Positions 1 to 9,459 of a stretch of 64,000 nucleotides of DNA are shown in pieces. Within the stretch, counting starts at the first letter, position 1. Every line of letters starts with the position of its first letter. The notes under the pieces were generated by a model. It ran no database searches. It was not told the origin of the DNA and was given only the letters and a program-made list of their open reading frames with translations. The translations under genes and the position numbers were made by a program. Source of the DNA: Segniliparus rugosus ATCC BAA-974 (GTDB lineage Bacteria > Actinomycetota > Actinomycetes > Mycobacteriales > Mycobacteriaceae); NCBI RefSeq assembly GCF_000185725.2, contig NZ_KI391953.1, positions 496,001-560,000 on the forward strand. Direction: 5' to 3'.

Positions 1-234
1 GCACCGCCGACAGGCGCGGTAGCCCGCGAGCTGCGCCGCCGCGGCTGTCGGGTAGAACGTGACGTTCTCGGATTTCGGAGTCCTCGCGGGGCAGGACGGG
101 CGGCAATAAATCCGCGTGGTCGCCACGGCTGTGTAGAACTGCCCGTCGAACCGGGAGTCTTTCGAGGCGATTGCCCGATAGCGCGCCTGAAAGCCGCTCC
201 CTGGGTCCAGCTCGCGGTCTGCTGCGTTGCTCAT
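1..234 (-). CDS. Ada-type methylphosphotriester DNA repair / DNA glycosylase regulator, N-terminal part (partial)
   Basis: This reading frame starts at an ATG at 234 and runs off the left edge, so only 78 residues are visible. They form the N-terminal zinc domain of Ada, which removes methyl groups from DNA phosphotriesters and acts as a transcription switch for alkylation repair. Four zinc-thiolate cysteines are visible at residues 44, 48, 75 and 78, in the contexts YCRPSCPAR and ACRRC, preceded by the typical [12 protein letters not shown] stretch. In actinobacteria this domain is usually followed by an AraC helix-turn-helix and often an AlkA glycosylase, but those parts are outside the window. 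Family assignment is firm; the exact domain composition is unknown. Confidence 0.88.
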   Translation of the reverse strand, partial: MSNAADRELDPGSGFQARYRAIASKDSRFDGQFYTAVATTRIYCRPSCPARTPKSENVTFYPTAAAAQLAGYRACRRC

Positions 235-475
235 GCGTCCACCTTGCCAGCGCCGTCCCCGCCATGCTAGCGGTTATCGGACATTGCCGTCGGCGCAGGG
301 ATTCGACGCAGGCTGATCGCGGATCTATACCGCGACCAGCGTTTCCATTACGCTTCGATCTTTCGCGTCCGGCCCGTTCCCCCTACGCCGCGCCAGGCGC
401 GACGAAGAAGGGACGAGGAAAGACATTGCGGGACCCCAGGGAAATTTCGCGTTGGACCAAGGAGTTGGCAGCACC

Positions 476-1957
476 GTGACGGATGTGAGTGTGCAATTTT
501 CACGGGAACCCGTGACGACGGCTGCGCGAGAGGAAGAGAAGCGCGGCACGGTCTGGATCCGGTCCGCCGCCGATGTCTCGGAGATCGTGAACCGGGGGGC
601 GGGCCGCGCGGCGCACGCGCGGGTGATCGTGCTGCTCGCGCTCGGCGGGGTCTTCCTCGACGCCTACGATCTGACTTCGCTCGCGTACGGCGAGGAGGCG
701 GTGCGCGAGCAGTTCCACATCGGGCCGGTCCAGCTCGGCCTTGTGGTCAGCGCGATCTCGCTCGGCGCGCTCTTCGGGTCGTTCTTCGGCGGCGCGCTGG
801 TCGACCGGATCGGGCGATACCGGGTCTTCATGGCGGACATGGTCTTCTTCGTCGTGGCGGCCATCGGGGCCGCGCTTGCGGTGAACGCGGCGATGCTCAT
901 CGGCTTCCGCTTCCTCATGGGGGTCGGCGTCGGCATGGACCTGCCGGTCGCGATGGCGTTCCTCGCGGAGTTCTCCAGGCTGCAAGGCAAGGGCGGCAAG
1001 TCGGACCGGACCGCCGCGTGGTGCCCGGCCTGGTACGCCGCCACGACCGCCTGCTACGTCGTCATCCTGGCGATCTACGCGCTCTTGCCCGCAGAGCAGC
1101 ACCAGCACATCTGGCGGTACGTGGTGGGCTTCGGGGCGGTTCCCGCCCTGGCCATCATCGCGGTGCGCAAGCGCTACATCGACGAGTCGCCCGCATGGGC
1201 GGCGGGCCAGGGCGACCTCGAGGGCGCCGCGGCGATCCTGCGCCGCAGCTACGGGGTCGAAGCCGAGGTCGCCCCGGACGCGCGACGGGAGACGGCGCAA
1301 AGCTCCGCAGGCCAGAAGTACCGGGAGTTGTTCCGGCCGCCTTATCGGCGGCGGACTTTGCAGAACCTCGTCGCGAACACCGCGCAGAATTTCGGCTACA
1401 ACTCGGTCGCCTTCGGTCTGCCGGTCATCATCGCGACGTTCCTCGCCCAGGGCGAGCTCACCACGATCGTCGCCGCGCTGGTGCTCAACCTCGCGTTCGC
1501 CTTCACCGGGGGCATGCTGGGCATCGGCTGGTCGCGAAGCCGAGGCGCGTGGCGGATGACCTTGATCGGATTCGGGCTCCAGCTTGTGGCGTTCGTCGTG
1601 CTGGCGCTGCTCGGCGTGCCGACGGGGCCCGCCTCCATCGCGCTGGCGCTGGCGATGCTCGGGCTATACCTCTTCGCGCAGGCGAGCGGTCCGGGGGCGA
1701 ACCTCATGACGTTCGCGGCGCTGAGCTACCCGACTCGGATCCGGGGGACCGGCGTCGGGTTCAGCAGGGGCGTGGACAGCGCCGCGACGACAGCGACCCT
1801 GTTCCTCTTCCCGGTGCTCGCGGCGGCGTTGTCGACCAAGGTCTTCTGGGTGATCGCCCTCGCTCCGGTCGTCGGGGCCGTCGCGCTCCTGATCGGGAGA
1901 TGGGAGCCGGTCGCCCACGACGCGGACGCGGAGGACGCCGCCGCCGAGGGGAGCTGA
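476..1957 (+). CDS. MFS transporter (sugar/metabolite:H+ symporter type)
   Basis: This 493-residue membrane protein has about twelve hydrophobic segments and the MFS signature between helices 2 and 3 (GGALVDRIGRYR). It also has a second half-signature region near IGWSRSRGAWR. The first helix contains DAYDLTSLAYG, common in the metabolite:H+ symporter branch, so it probably moves a small organic substrate with protons; the substrate cannot be told. I chose GTG 476 because AAGGAG at 459-464 lies 11 nt upstream; an in-frame TTG at 452 has no such signal. Its stop abuts the stop of the convergent EVE gene. No operon partner is visible. Confidence 0.85.
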   Translation: MTDVSVQFSREPVTTAAREEEKRGTVWIRSAADVSEIVNRGAGRAAHARVIVLLALGGVFLDAYDLTSLAYGEEAVREQFHIGPVQLGLVVSAISLGALFGSFFGGALVDRIGRYRVFMADMVFFVVAAIGAALAVNAAMLIGFRFLMGVGVGMDLPVAMAFLAEFSRLQGKGGKSDRTAAWCPAWYAATTACYVVILAIYALLPAEQHQHIWRYVVGFGAVPALAIIAVRKRYIDESPAWAAGQGDLEGAAAILRRSYGVEAEVAPDARRETAQSSAGQKYRELFRPPYRRRTLQNLVANTAQNFGYNSVAFGLPVIIATFLAQGELTTIVAALVLNLAFAFTGGMLGIGWSRSRGAWRMTLIGFGLQLVAFVVLALLGVPTGPASIALALAMLGLYLFAQASGPGANLMTFAALSYPTRIRGTGVGFSRGVDSAATTATLFLFPVLAAALSTKVFWVIALAPVVGAVALLIGRWEPVAHDADAEDAAAEGS

Positions 1958-2446
1958 TCACCCGGCTTTGCCGAGCGCTTGCCCTGTCGAGCCGAGGACC
2001 ATCGCGCCGTGGATCAGCCGGAAGTCGTCCTCGCCCAGCTCGATCAGGCCGCGCCGCAGCTGGATGCCCCAATGCGGGCCCGAGGCGAGGTCGAGCCGCT
2101 CCCGCAGCGCGGCAATCGGCACGATTGAAGCCGTACGATCGTATTGGACGCGTCGCCGCCACGGCCGGGGGCAGCTCTCACGGACAAAATCGCCAGAGGC
2201 GCCCGAGGGGGAGAGGCGCCCCTCGTCCGCCTGCCAGGGTTCGTCGTCGGCGACCTGCCCGATCGCAGTGAACGCGTGGACCTGCGCCCCGTCGCGGATG
2301 CGCTCGCGGGAGGAGTAGTAGACGAGCCAGTCCCCCCGGCGCATCCTGGCGAGCAGATTCCGTTTGCCGTGATTCGCCTGGGCGAAACCGAGTTCGACGC
2401 CTCGGCGCACATGCTCGTGCGAGACGACTCCAAGCCAGTGCCTCAT
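1958..2446 (-). CDS. EVE (PUA-like) domain protein
   Basis: The 162-residue product begins RHWLGVVSHEHV and contains MRRGDWLVYYSSRE, the layout of EVE-domain proteins. EVE is a PUA-like fold thought to bind modified bases in RNA or DNA. The single domain fills the whole protein. The ATG at 2446 follows a strong AGGAGG on the minus strand with about six bases of spacing, which fixes the start. It is divergent from the aminotransferase gene at 2536 and convergent with the MFS gene. The biological ligand is unknown. Assignment rests on motif and length recognition. Confidence 0.8.
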   Translation of the reverse strand: MRHWLGVVSHEHVRRGVELGFAQANHGKRNLLARMRRGDWLVYYSSRERIRDGAQVHAFTAIGQVADDEPWQADEGRLSPSGASGDFVRESCPRPWRRRVQYDRTASIVPIAALRERLDLASGPHWGIQLRRGLIELGEDDFRLIHGAMVLGSTGQALGKAG

Positions 2447-2523
2447 GATTTGCCTCCTGATGTCGTTGCTGTGACGTCCATAGTGCGGCAGGGGTCTGAC
2501 AACATTTCGGGCCTGGGCGGGGC

Positions 2524-2529
2524 TACACT
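2524..2529 (+). promoter_or_regulatory. -10 box of a leaderless promoter for the aminotransferase
   Basis: TACACT lies six bases before the ATG at 2536, so transcription should begin at or next to the start codon. No ribosome binding site is present. Confidence 0.5.
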
Positions 2530-2535
2530 GCCGGC

Positions 2536-3723
2536 ATGCTCGACATCGATCGGATCCGCGCGGACACTCCCGGCGTGATGGGGACGCTCTTCTTCGACAG
2601 CGCGGGCTCTTCGCTGCCGCCGTTGCCGGTGCTCGAAGCCGTGATCGCCCATCTGAGGCTCGAGGCGCAGATCGGCGGCTACCGCGCCGCGGAGGCGGCC
2701 AAAGACCGGTTCGCGGGCGTGAAGCAGTCGATCGCGCGGCTGATCGGCAGCGCGCCCGAGGACGTCGCGTTGCTCGACTCGGCGGGCAGGGCGTGGAACG
2801 AGTTCTTCTCCTCTGTGCCGTTCGAGCCGGGGGACCGCATCCTCACCTGCCGCGCGGACTATCCCAGCAACGCGATCAACGCGCTCAAAGCGGGCAAGAC
2901 GTCCGGCGTGCGCGTCGAGGTGATCCCGTCCGACCAGCACGGCAGGGTGGACCTCGGGGCGCTGGAGGCGATGCTGGACGATCGGGTGCGCCTCGTCTCG
3001 CTCGTGGAAGTCCCGACGAACAGCGGGCTCATCAACCCGGTGCGCGAAGTGGTGGAGCTCGCGCACGCGCACGGGGCGCTGGTGCTGCACGACGCTTGCC
3101 AGTCCGTTGGGCAGCTCCCGGTGGACGTGGCCGAGTCGGGCGTGGACGCGATGTCCTCCACCGGGCGCAAATGGCTGCGCGGCCCGCGCGGCACGGGCTT
3201 CCTCTATGTCAATCCGAAGACGACGGCGGGTCTTGAGCCGAGGGTGCTCGGCACCTACACGACGGCGTGGACCGGACCCGACGAGTACGAAGTCGCGAAG
3301 GACGCGAGCCGGTTCGAACAGTGGGAGGGCAACATCGCCGGATTCCTCGGGCTCGGGGCCGCCGTGGACTACCTCCTGGACGTCGGGGTGGCAGAGGCGA
3401 GCGCCGCGCTGCGCGCGAACGCGCGGCGGCTGCGCGAGGGTTTGGCGCGGATCCCGGGGGCGCGGGTGTGGGACTTGGGCGAAGACCTGGGCGGCATCGT
3501 GACGTTCTCCCTCGACGGCGTGTCCGCGGACGAGGTCGTGGCCGAGCTCGTCGAGCGCTCGGTGTCCTGCCATTTCTCCCGCCGCACCTCCGCCCAGCAC
3601 GACATGGCCGCGAAGGGCCTGACAGATGTGGTCAGGTTCTCGCCGCACTACTTCAACACGGAACCGGAGGTCGATCATCTGCTGGGGCTGGTGTCGGAGG
3701 TGGCTTCCAGACTGAAGCCGTAG
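2536..3723 (+). CDS. class V aminotransferase / cysteine desulfurase-like PLP enzyme
   Basis: This 395-residue PLP enzyme belongs to the class V fold that includes cysteine desulfurases and selenocysteine lyases. The cofactor-binding region reads HDACQSVGQLPVDV, and the Schiff-base lysine lies in the SSTGRKWLRGPRGTGFLYV segment. In the C-terminal half, SRRTSAQHDMAAKGL and VVRFSPHYFN are typical of the family. There is no obvious catalytic cysteine loop of IscS or SufS type, and no sulfur-cluster genes are adjacent, so a general PLP lyase or transaminase is as likely as a desulfurase. The gene stands alone and ends before a strong hairpin at 3795-3840. Confidence 0.8.
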   Translation: MLDIDRIRADTPGVMGTLFFDSAGSSLPPLPVLEAVIAHLRLEAQIGGYRAAEAAKDRFAGVKQSIARLIGSAPEDVALLDSAGRAWNEFFSSVPFEPGDRILTCRADYPSNAINALKAGKTSGVRVEVIPSDQHGRVDLGALEAMLDDRVRLVSLVEVPTNSGLINPVREVVELAHAHGALVLHDACQSVGQLPVDVAESGVDAMSSTGRKWLRGPRGTGFLYVNPKTTAGLEPRVLGTYTTAWTGPDEYEVAKDASRFEQWEGNIAGFLGLGAAVDYLLDVGVAEASAALRANARRLREGLARIPGARVWDLGEDLGGIVTFSLDGVSADEVVAELVERSVSCHFSRRTSAQHDMAAKGLTDVVRFSPHYFNTEPEVDHLLGLVSEVASRLKP

Positions 3724-3794
3724 GACGCGCAGGGCCGAGGGGCGAGGTCCGGGACGCCCCGGAAGGGCTGTCGCCCGAGCTGGTTCTGGCCGTG

Positions 3795-3840
3795 AGACGA
3801 GTTCGGCCCCGCAGCAGAGGCTGCGGGGCCGAACTCGTCT
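3795..3840. terminator. bidirectional hairpin terminator
   Basis: A perfect 21-bp inverted repeat (arms 3795-3815 and 3820-3840) encloses a four-base AGAG loop. It sits between the convergent aminotransferase and mmpL genes and ends eight bases before the mmpL stop, so it probably stops transcription from both sides. Confidence 0.85.
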
Positions 3841-3847
3841 CTTCGGC

Positions 3848-6763
3848 TCAGGCCGTGTGCGGCTGGGCCGCGGCCGGCGCGGGCGGTTGCGGCGTGGCGT
3901 GGGTCCGCACGCGCATCGGCCACCAGAACCAGCGTCCGAGCAGCGCCGCGATGGACGGCGTCATGAACGCGCGGACGACCAGGGTGTCGAACAAGAGGCC
4001 GAGACAGATCGACGTGCCGCATTGGCCGATGGCGATCAGGTCGCTGGTGATCATCGAGCCCATGGTGAACGCGAACACCAGGCCGGCCGAGGTGACGACT
4101 CCGCCGGAGCCGCCGATGGCTCGGATCATGCCGGTCTTCAGGCCGCCGTGGAGCTCTTCTTTCATCCGGGAGACCAAGAGCAGGTTGTAGTCCGATCCCA
4201 CCGCCAACAAGATGATGACGGTGAAGGGCATCACGAACCAGTGCAGCTGCAGGTGCAGCAGATGCTGCCAGATGAGCACGGAGAGCCCGAACGAGGAGCC
4301 CAACGAGATCGCGATGGTGCCGACGATGACGAAGGCCGCGACGATGCTTCGCGTGATGATGAGCATGATGAGGAAGATCAGGCTCATCGCCGAGATCACG
4401 GCGATCATCAGGTCGTATTTGACCTGTTCGCCGATGTCGTGATAGGTCGCAGCAGTGCCGCCGAGGTAGATGTTCGCGTCCTCGAGGGGCGTGCCCTTGA
4501 TCGCTTGTTTCGCCGCTTTGAGCTCGGTCCCTGTCGTCGCCAGCGCCTCGGCTCCCGCCGGGTCGCCCTGGTGGGTGACGATCATCTGGGCGGCTTTTCC
4601 GTCCGGGGACAGCATGAGCCGCAAACCGACTTTGAAGTCGTCATTGTCGAAAGCCTCTGGCGGCAGGTAGAAGAAGTCGTCGTTCTTCGCCAGGTCGAAG
4701 GCCTCTCCCATGACGTAGTTGGTGTCGGTCATCCGGTCCATCTGGTCGATGAGGCCCTTGAAGGAGCTGTACATCGTCAGCGTGATGTCCCGCATATGCG
4801 TGGAGATGGAGATCATCGGCGGGATTTGGGCCAGCATCTGGGGCATGAGCTGGTCCATCTTCGCGATATCGCCGTACATGAAGCCGATGCTGTCGGTGAG
4901 CTTGTCGATGCTGTCGAGCGCGTCGAAGAGCGACCGCCCGGCCCAACACCACGGGAGTTCCCAGCAGTTCGTCTCCCAGTAGAAGTAGTTGCGGAACGGG
5001 CGCATGTAGTCGTCCAGATAGCTCATCTGGTCGCGCATCTGCTCGGTGGTGGCCTTCATCTCGGCCGTGGTGCCGACCATGTGGTGCGTGACGTTGACCA
5101 GCTGGCTGGTGATGTCGTACATCCGCTTCAGGACCGCGATCATCTCGCCGAGGTCGTCGCTCATCTTGTGCATGTCTTCGATGCGAGCCTTCAGATAGTT
5201 CATGTTCTCGACCATCGGCGTCGAGCTCATGCTCACCTGGAAGGGGACGGAGCTGTGGTCGATGGGGGCTCCCAGCGGCCGGGTGATGCTCTGCACCTTG
5301 GCGATGCTGTCGATGCGGATCACGTTCTTCGCGATCCGGTCGAGCACGAGCATGTTCGCGGGGGTGCGCAGGTCCACCGCCGAGTCGATCAACAGGATGT
5401 CGGGGTTCATCCGGGCCTTCGAGAAGTGCTTGTCCGAGGCGAGGTACCCGATCTTCGAGGGGAGGGTGTCCGGGATGTAGTCCCGGTCGTTGTAGTTCAC
5501 CTGGTAGGACGGCAGGATGCCGAGGCCGATGATGGCGACGATCATCGTCACGACGAGGATCGGCCCGGGCCACCGGGCGATGGCGGTGCCGAGCCTGCGC
5601 CAGCCCCTGGTCTGGATCTTGCGCTTGGACTCCATCATGCCGACCTTGGTGGCCAAGAGGAGCACGGCGGGGCTGAGCGTCATCGCGGCGGCGACCACGA
5701 CGAGCATGCCGATGGCGCAGGGGACGGCGAGCGACTTGAAATAGGGCAGGTTGGTGAAGGTCAAGCAGTACGTCGCGCCCGCGATGGTCAGGCCAGAGCC
5801 AAGGATGACGTGCGAGACGCTGTGATAGGTCGTGAAGTACGCGTCGATCCGATCTTCGCCCGCCGCTCTCGCCTCGTGGTAGCGGCCGACGAGGAAGATC
5901 GCGTAGTCCGTACCCGCCGCGATGGCCAACGCGACCAGCAGGTTCGTCGCGAACGTGGACAGGCCGATGACGTGGTGGTGGCCGAGGGCGGCGACCACGC
6001 CTCTGGCCGCGCTGAGCTCGAGGATGACGGTCAGGAAGATGAGCAGCGTCGTCATGATGGAGCGGTAGATGATGAGCAGCATGACGACGATGACCGCGAG
6101 GGTGATCATGGTCATCTTGATCATGCTCTTGTCGCCCGCGTCGTTCATGTCCATCGTGAGCGCGGCCTGGCCGGTGACGTAGACCTTCAGGTCCGCCGGC
6201 GGGTCGTTCTCCTTGGGGCCGTGCTTGCAATCGACGCCGCCGGGCTTGCAGTCCACCAGGTTGTTGACGACGTCGCTCACCGATTGGACGGACTCTTTGC
6301 CCTCGTTGGTGCCTTGGTCGCCGATCAGGTTCAGCTGCACGTAGGCGGCTTTCGCGTCGACGCTCTGGACGCCGCCCGCCGTGTTCCGCGCGCCCCAGAA
6401 GTCTTGGACGTGCGCGACGTGCTTGGTGTCTTTCTGCAGGCGTTGGACCAGTTTGTTGTAGTACGCGCGGGCTTCGTCGCCAAGGTCGCCCTTCTGGCTC
6501 TCCAAGAGCACCATGACCATGCTGTCGGAGTCGAACTGCTTGAACAGCTTGCCTTGCAGCAGGATCGCCTTGTAGGACGGCGCTTCCTTTGAAGCCAGCG
6601 AGACGGAGTTCTCCTTGCCGACCTCCTCGAGCTGCGGGACGAAGACGTTCAGCAGGACGATGCCCACGAGCCAGAGCAGCACCACCAGCGGCGAGGAGTG
6701 CAGGATGAGCCGCGCGATGCGCGAATGTTTGACGGGGGCGTGGGGGGCCGCGGGAGTGGTCAT
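3848..6763 (-). CDS. MmpL-family RND lipid exporter
   Basis: The 971-residue protein is an MmpL transporter, an RND-type inner-membrane pump that exports mycobacterial-type lipids. It has one N-terminal helix, a large extracytoplasmic domain, a block of helices, a second large domain and a final helix block. The paired Asp-Tyr proton-relay motifs are present as GTDYAIFL near residue 285 and GSDYNLLL near residue 857. The second extracytoplasmic domain carries a long helical stretch (about residues 510-700). It lies 90 bases downstream of mmpS on the same strand, the usual operon order. The linked fatty-acyl-AMP ligase suggests an exported acyl lipid, but the cargo cannot be named. Confidence 0.95.
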   Translation of the reverse strand: MTTPAAPHAPVKHSRIARLILHSSPLVVLLWLVGIVLLNVFVPQLEEVGKENSVSLASKEAPSYKAILLQGKLFKQFDSDSMVMVLLESQKGDLGDEARAYYNKLVQRLQKDTKHVAHVQDFWGARNTAGGVQSVDAKAAYVQLNLIGDQGTNEGKESVQSVSDVVNNLVDCKPGGVDCKHGPKENDPPADLKVYVTGQAALTMDMNDAGDKSMIKMTMITLAVIVVMLLIIYRSIMTTLLIFLTVILELSAARGVVAALGHHHVIGLSTFATNLLVALAIAAGTDYAIFLVGRYHEARAAGEDRIDAYFTTYHSVSHVILGSGLTIAGATYCLTFTNLPYFKSLAVPCAIGMLVVVAAAMTLSPAVLLLATKVGMMESKRKIQTRGWRRLGTAIARWPGPILVVTMIVAIIGLGILPSYQVNYNDRDYIPDTLPSKIGYLASDKHFSKARMNPDILLIDSAVDLRTPANMLVLDRIAKNVIRIDSIAKVQSITRPLGAPIDHSSVPFQVSMSSTPMVENMNYLKARIEDMHKMSDDLGEMIAVLKRMYDITSQLVNVTHHMVGTTAEMKATTEQMRDQMSYLDDYMRPFRNYFYWETNCWELPWCWAGRSLFDALDSIDKLTDSIGFMYGDIAKMDQLMPQMLAQIPPMISISTHMRDITLTMYSSFKGLIDQMDRMTDTNYVMGEAFDLAKNDDFFYLPPEAFDNDDFKVGLRLMLSPDGKAAQMIVTHQGDPAGAEALATTGTELKAAKQAIKGTPLEDANIYLGGTAATYHDIGEQVKYDLMIAVISAMSLIFLIMLIITRSIVAAFVIVGTIAISLGSSFGLSVLIWQHLLHLQLHWFVMPFTVIILLAVGSDYNLLLVSRMKEELHGGLKTGMIRAIGGSGGVVTSAGLVFAFTMGSMITSDLIAIGQCGTSICLGLLFDTLVVRAFMTPSIAALLGRWFWWPMRVRTHATPQPPAPAAAQPHTA

Positions 6764-6853
6764 TCGGTCTCGCTCCTCATTGCCCGGGCGGGCCGGGGGT
6801 CGCTGTGCTTCGGTGGGGCGCTGTGCTTCGGGGGACGGATGCTCTCGCCGCGC

Positions 6854-7276
6854 TCATGCGGACTTCACCAAGCAGCCGATGTAGGCGTTGTGATCGGTCG
6901 AGGACTGCTGGTCGCGTACTTCGCCGTTGACGGTGATGCGGCAGCTGAGGCTGTCGCTGTCCCCTTGCGCCACGACCTGCGCGAAGATGGAGTTGAGCTT
7001 GGTGGAGATGACCAGCTTCCACGGCAGGGTCGTGAACTGCTCGCGGTGCGGCTTGGCGCGCTCGTCGAGGTAGTTGACCTCGCCCCTGGTGCCCGGCGGG
7101 CCGGAGATCTCGTAGATCACGTCTTTGGGGATGACCGGGTCGGTGTTGTCCTTGATCTCCGCCGCTCGGACGGTCTCCGCGCCGAAGATCCCGTGGATGC
7201 GGTAAACCGCGAACGACGCGCCCGCGACCACGGCCACGATGATCAACGGCAGCCATATTCGTCTCAAGATCTTCAA
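6854..7276 (-). CDS. MmpS-family accessory protein
   Basis: This 140-residue protein has a short basic N-terminus, one membrane helix (about residues 8-25) and an extracytoplasmic beta-rich domain, the layout of MmpS proteins that partner MmpL pumps. Recognisable stretches are VIYEISGPPGTRGEVNYL and a C-terminal SCRITVNGEV. A cysteine pair (SCRI and GCLV) may form a disulfide outside the membrane. The start is a TTG at 7276 with only a weak GAGG upstream. It is first in an mmpS-mmpL pair and lies downstream of a palindrome-rich promoter region at 7392-7483. Confidence 0.9.
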   Translation of the reverse strand: MKILRRIWLPLIIVAVVAGASFAVYRIHGIFGAETVRAAEIKDNTDPVIPKDVIYEISGPPGTRGEVNYLDERAKPHREQFTTLPWKLVISTKLNSIFAQVVAQGDSDSLSCRITVNGEVRDQQSSTDHNAYIGCLVKSA

Positions 7277-7391
7277 GACCTCACGACCCCTTCTGCTTGT
7301 TCACGTCTGCGGCCCGACCCGGGCCCGTTTCCTCTGCGCGCATCCCAGGAACTCTGTTCGGCAGGTTTGCTCTCAGGGGGTTGACAGGGAA

Positions 7392-7483
7392 AGTATAGAT
7401 ATTTCTTAGACAGTTGTTGCATACTACCAAGCAACTGTCAATTTTCTCGGGGGTTTCCATGGCCGTGTCAATAGTATTGACAC
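7392..7483 (-). promoter_or_regulatory. mmpS-mmpL promoter region with two inverted repeats
   Basis: This AT-rich stretch lies in a 438-base gap with no gene (7277-7714). Read on the minus strand it has a -10-like TATACT at 7397-7392. An inverted repeat GACAGTTG/CAACTGTC (7409-7416 and 7432-7439) covers the expected -35. A perfect 19-base palindrome, GTGTCAATAGTATTGACAC, lies at 7465-7483. Both repeats look like sites for dimeric repressors of TetR or MarR type. I see nothing else in the rest of the gap. Confidence 0.6.
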
Positions 7484-7714
7484 TTGATTTGTGATCGTAA
7501 TCAGGGCGTCTGTGCTTGTCAAGCGCACTTTTCGCAGTCTGTCGAACTCAGGGGGTGACGGAGATCATGGTTTTCGGAAGGGGGGTTCCGTTCGCGCTTC
7601 CCGGTGTCCGCCGAGCCGGGGCCGCCCCGTTCGTCGGGATCGGCGGAACCGCCTCGAGCGGGCAGGCTTGCGCCGGGCGGGCTTGCGCGAGGAAAAGCGG
7701 CGCGGAGCGGGCTT

Positions 7715-9351
7715 TTAGACGGAGGCGAGCAGCGCGGCGGAACCCGAGCGCTTGAGCTTGCCGGACGAGGTCTTCGGCAGGGTGCCGGGGCCGAGCACCA
7801 CGACCTTGCGCGGCCGGACGCCGACCTCGGAGAACACGGCGTGCACGATGTCGTGCCTGATGCGCTCGGACTCTTCCTCGTCCTCGTGCAGCTTGCTCTC
7901 CACCACGACGGCGAACGACTCGCGCAGCTCGCCGGCGTCGAGCCGCACGGCGACGGCGTTGCCCGCGCGGACTCCGGGCACGCCGCACGCGGCGCGCTCG
8001 ATGTCGGTGGGGTAGATGTTGCGCCCGCCCATGATGATCACGTCTTTGACGCGTCCGCAGACGACCACTTCGCCGTCCTCGGTCACGTACCCGACGTCGC
8101 CGGTGTCGAGCCAGCCTTCGGCGTCGGTCATCGGCACGGGGCCGTCAACGGTGATGTAGCCGGGGGAGACCACGTCTCCGCGCAGGTGGATCACGCCGAC
8201 TTGGCGTGGCTCGATGGCGCGGCCCTCGTCGTCGACCACTTTGATCTCAAGCGGATCGACGATCTTGCCGAGCGTGGCGAGGCGGCGCACATGCCCCTTC
8301 GTCGCGGGCACGGCGCGGCCCATGAGCTCCAAGAGGTCCGCGTCGACGACTTCCTCGCGAAGGCCCGTGCCGCGCACGGGGAGCGAGACCGCGAGAGTGG
8401 TCTCGGCCATGCCGTAGCACGGCGCGATGGCTTCCGGGCTCAGCCCGAACCGGGCTCCGGCCTGGACGATGGCCTCCATGGTCTCCGGCGAGACCGGCTC
8501 GGCCCCGTTCATCATGTACTTCATGGAGGAGAGGTCGACCGCGCCGTCCGGAGCCTGGTTCAGGCGGCGGGCCAGCAGGGAGTAGGCGAAGTTCGGGGCG
8601 GCGGTGACCGTGCCCCGGTATTTGCCGATCAGCTCAGCCCACAGCAGCGGCGAGCGCAGGAAGTCCATCGGCGTGACGTGCACGGACTGGCCGCCGAGGA
8701 TCATCGGGGTGGCGAGGTAGCCGATCATGCCCATGTCGTGGAAGAGCGGCAGCCAGGAGATCGTGACGTCGGTCTCGACGTCGAAGCTCAAGCCGTCGTG
8801 CTGGGCGTGCGCGCAGTAGTACAGGTTCTCGTGGGTGATCACGACGGCCTTGGGGATGCCGGTGGAGCCGGAGGTCAGCTGCTGCAGCGCCACGTCCTGC
8901 TCGCCCATCGGGACGGGGCGATGCTCGGGCCCTTGCGCAGCTCGCTGATGAGCGCGACGCGGATGCCGTGCTGGCGCAGCACGTCGACGGCGGGCTCGAA
9001 CGGCTCGCCGACCACGACCACGTCGGCGTTGATCATGCGCACCACCCGCAGGGTGTCTTCGGCCCACTGGATCAGGTCGGTGCGGGGGGTGGGCTGGTGG
9101 AGCATGGTGATGGACGCGCCCCGGATCCAGACGCCCTGCACGAGCGGGGCGATGTCCACAGGCATGCCCGCGAGGACGCCGACCGCGTGCCCCGGCTCGA
9201 CTCCGACTTCGGCGAGCCCGCCCGCGATCTGCCGCGCGACGGCGTGGATCTCGCCCCAGGTCTGGAAGAGCGGGGCGTGCGGATCGCCGGTCGCGATGCC
9301 TCTGGGGGAGGCTGCGGCGTTCGCGAACATCTCGGTCGTGAACCTGCTCAA
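7715..9351 (-). CDS. fatty-acyl-AMP ligase (FadD/FAAL), one-base frameshift
   Basis: About 545 residues of a FadD-type acyl-AMP ligase are encoded in two frames. The first runs from TTG 9351 (preceded by GAGGAG at 9358-9363) through [13 protein letters not shown]. The second continues with [12 protein letters not shown], the ATP loop [12 protein letters not shown], then [26 protein letters not shown], the hinge region [11 protein letters not shown] and the catalytic lysine motif [10 protein letters not shown]. Restoring one G in the run at 8914-8917 joins them, and the total then fits a whole number of codons. Such enzymes activate fatty acids as acyl-adenylates for polyketide or peptide assembly lines. 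It is upstream of mmpS-mmpL on the same strand. The shift may be a sequence error. Confidence 0.85.
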
Positions 9352-9459
9352 ACTGTGCTCCTCGGGTTGTGGACAGTGACCTTAGAGTACTCTTAGACTC
9401 TTCACAGAGCAACCAATTGTGTCATGTCGCGGCGGGTTCAGCGGGAGATTGCCGTTTGT

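Noticed and set aside
171-479. A 102-codon frame upstream of the MFS gene
   Set aside because: It overlaps the Ada-type gene and the MFS promoter region, is Arg/Pro-rich and shows no family signal or ribosome site.
3857-6592. A 911-codon open frame antisense to mmpL
   Set aside because: It is Arg/His/Asp-rich with no family signal, as expected for the shadow of a GC-rich gene; mmpL on the other strand has all family motifs.
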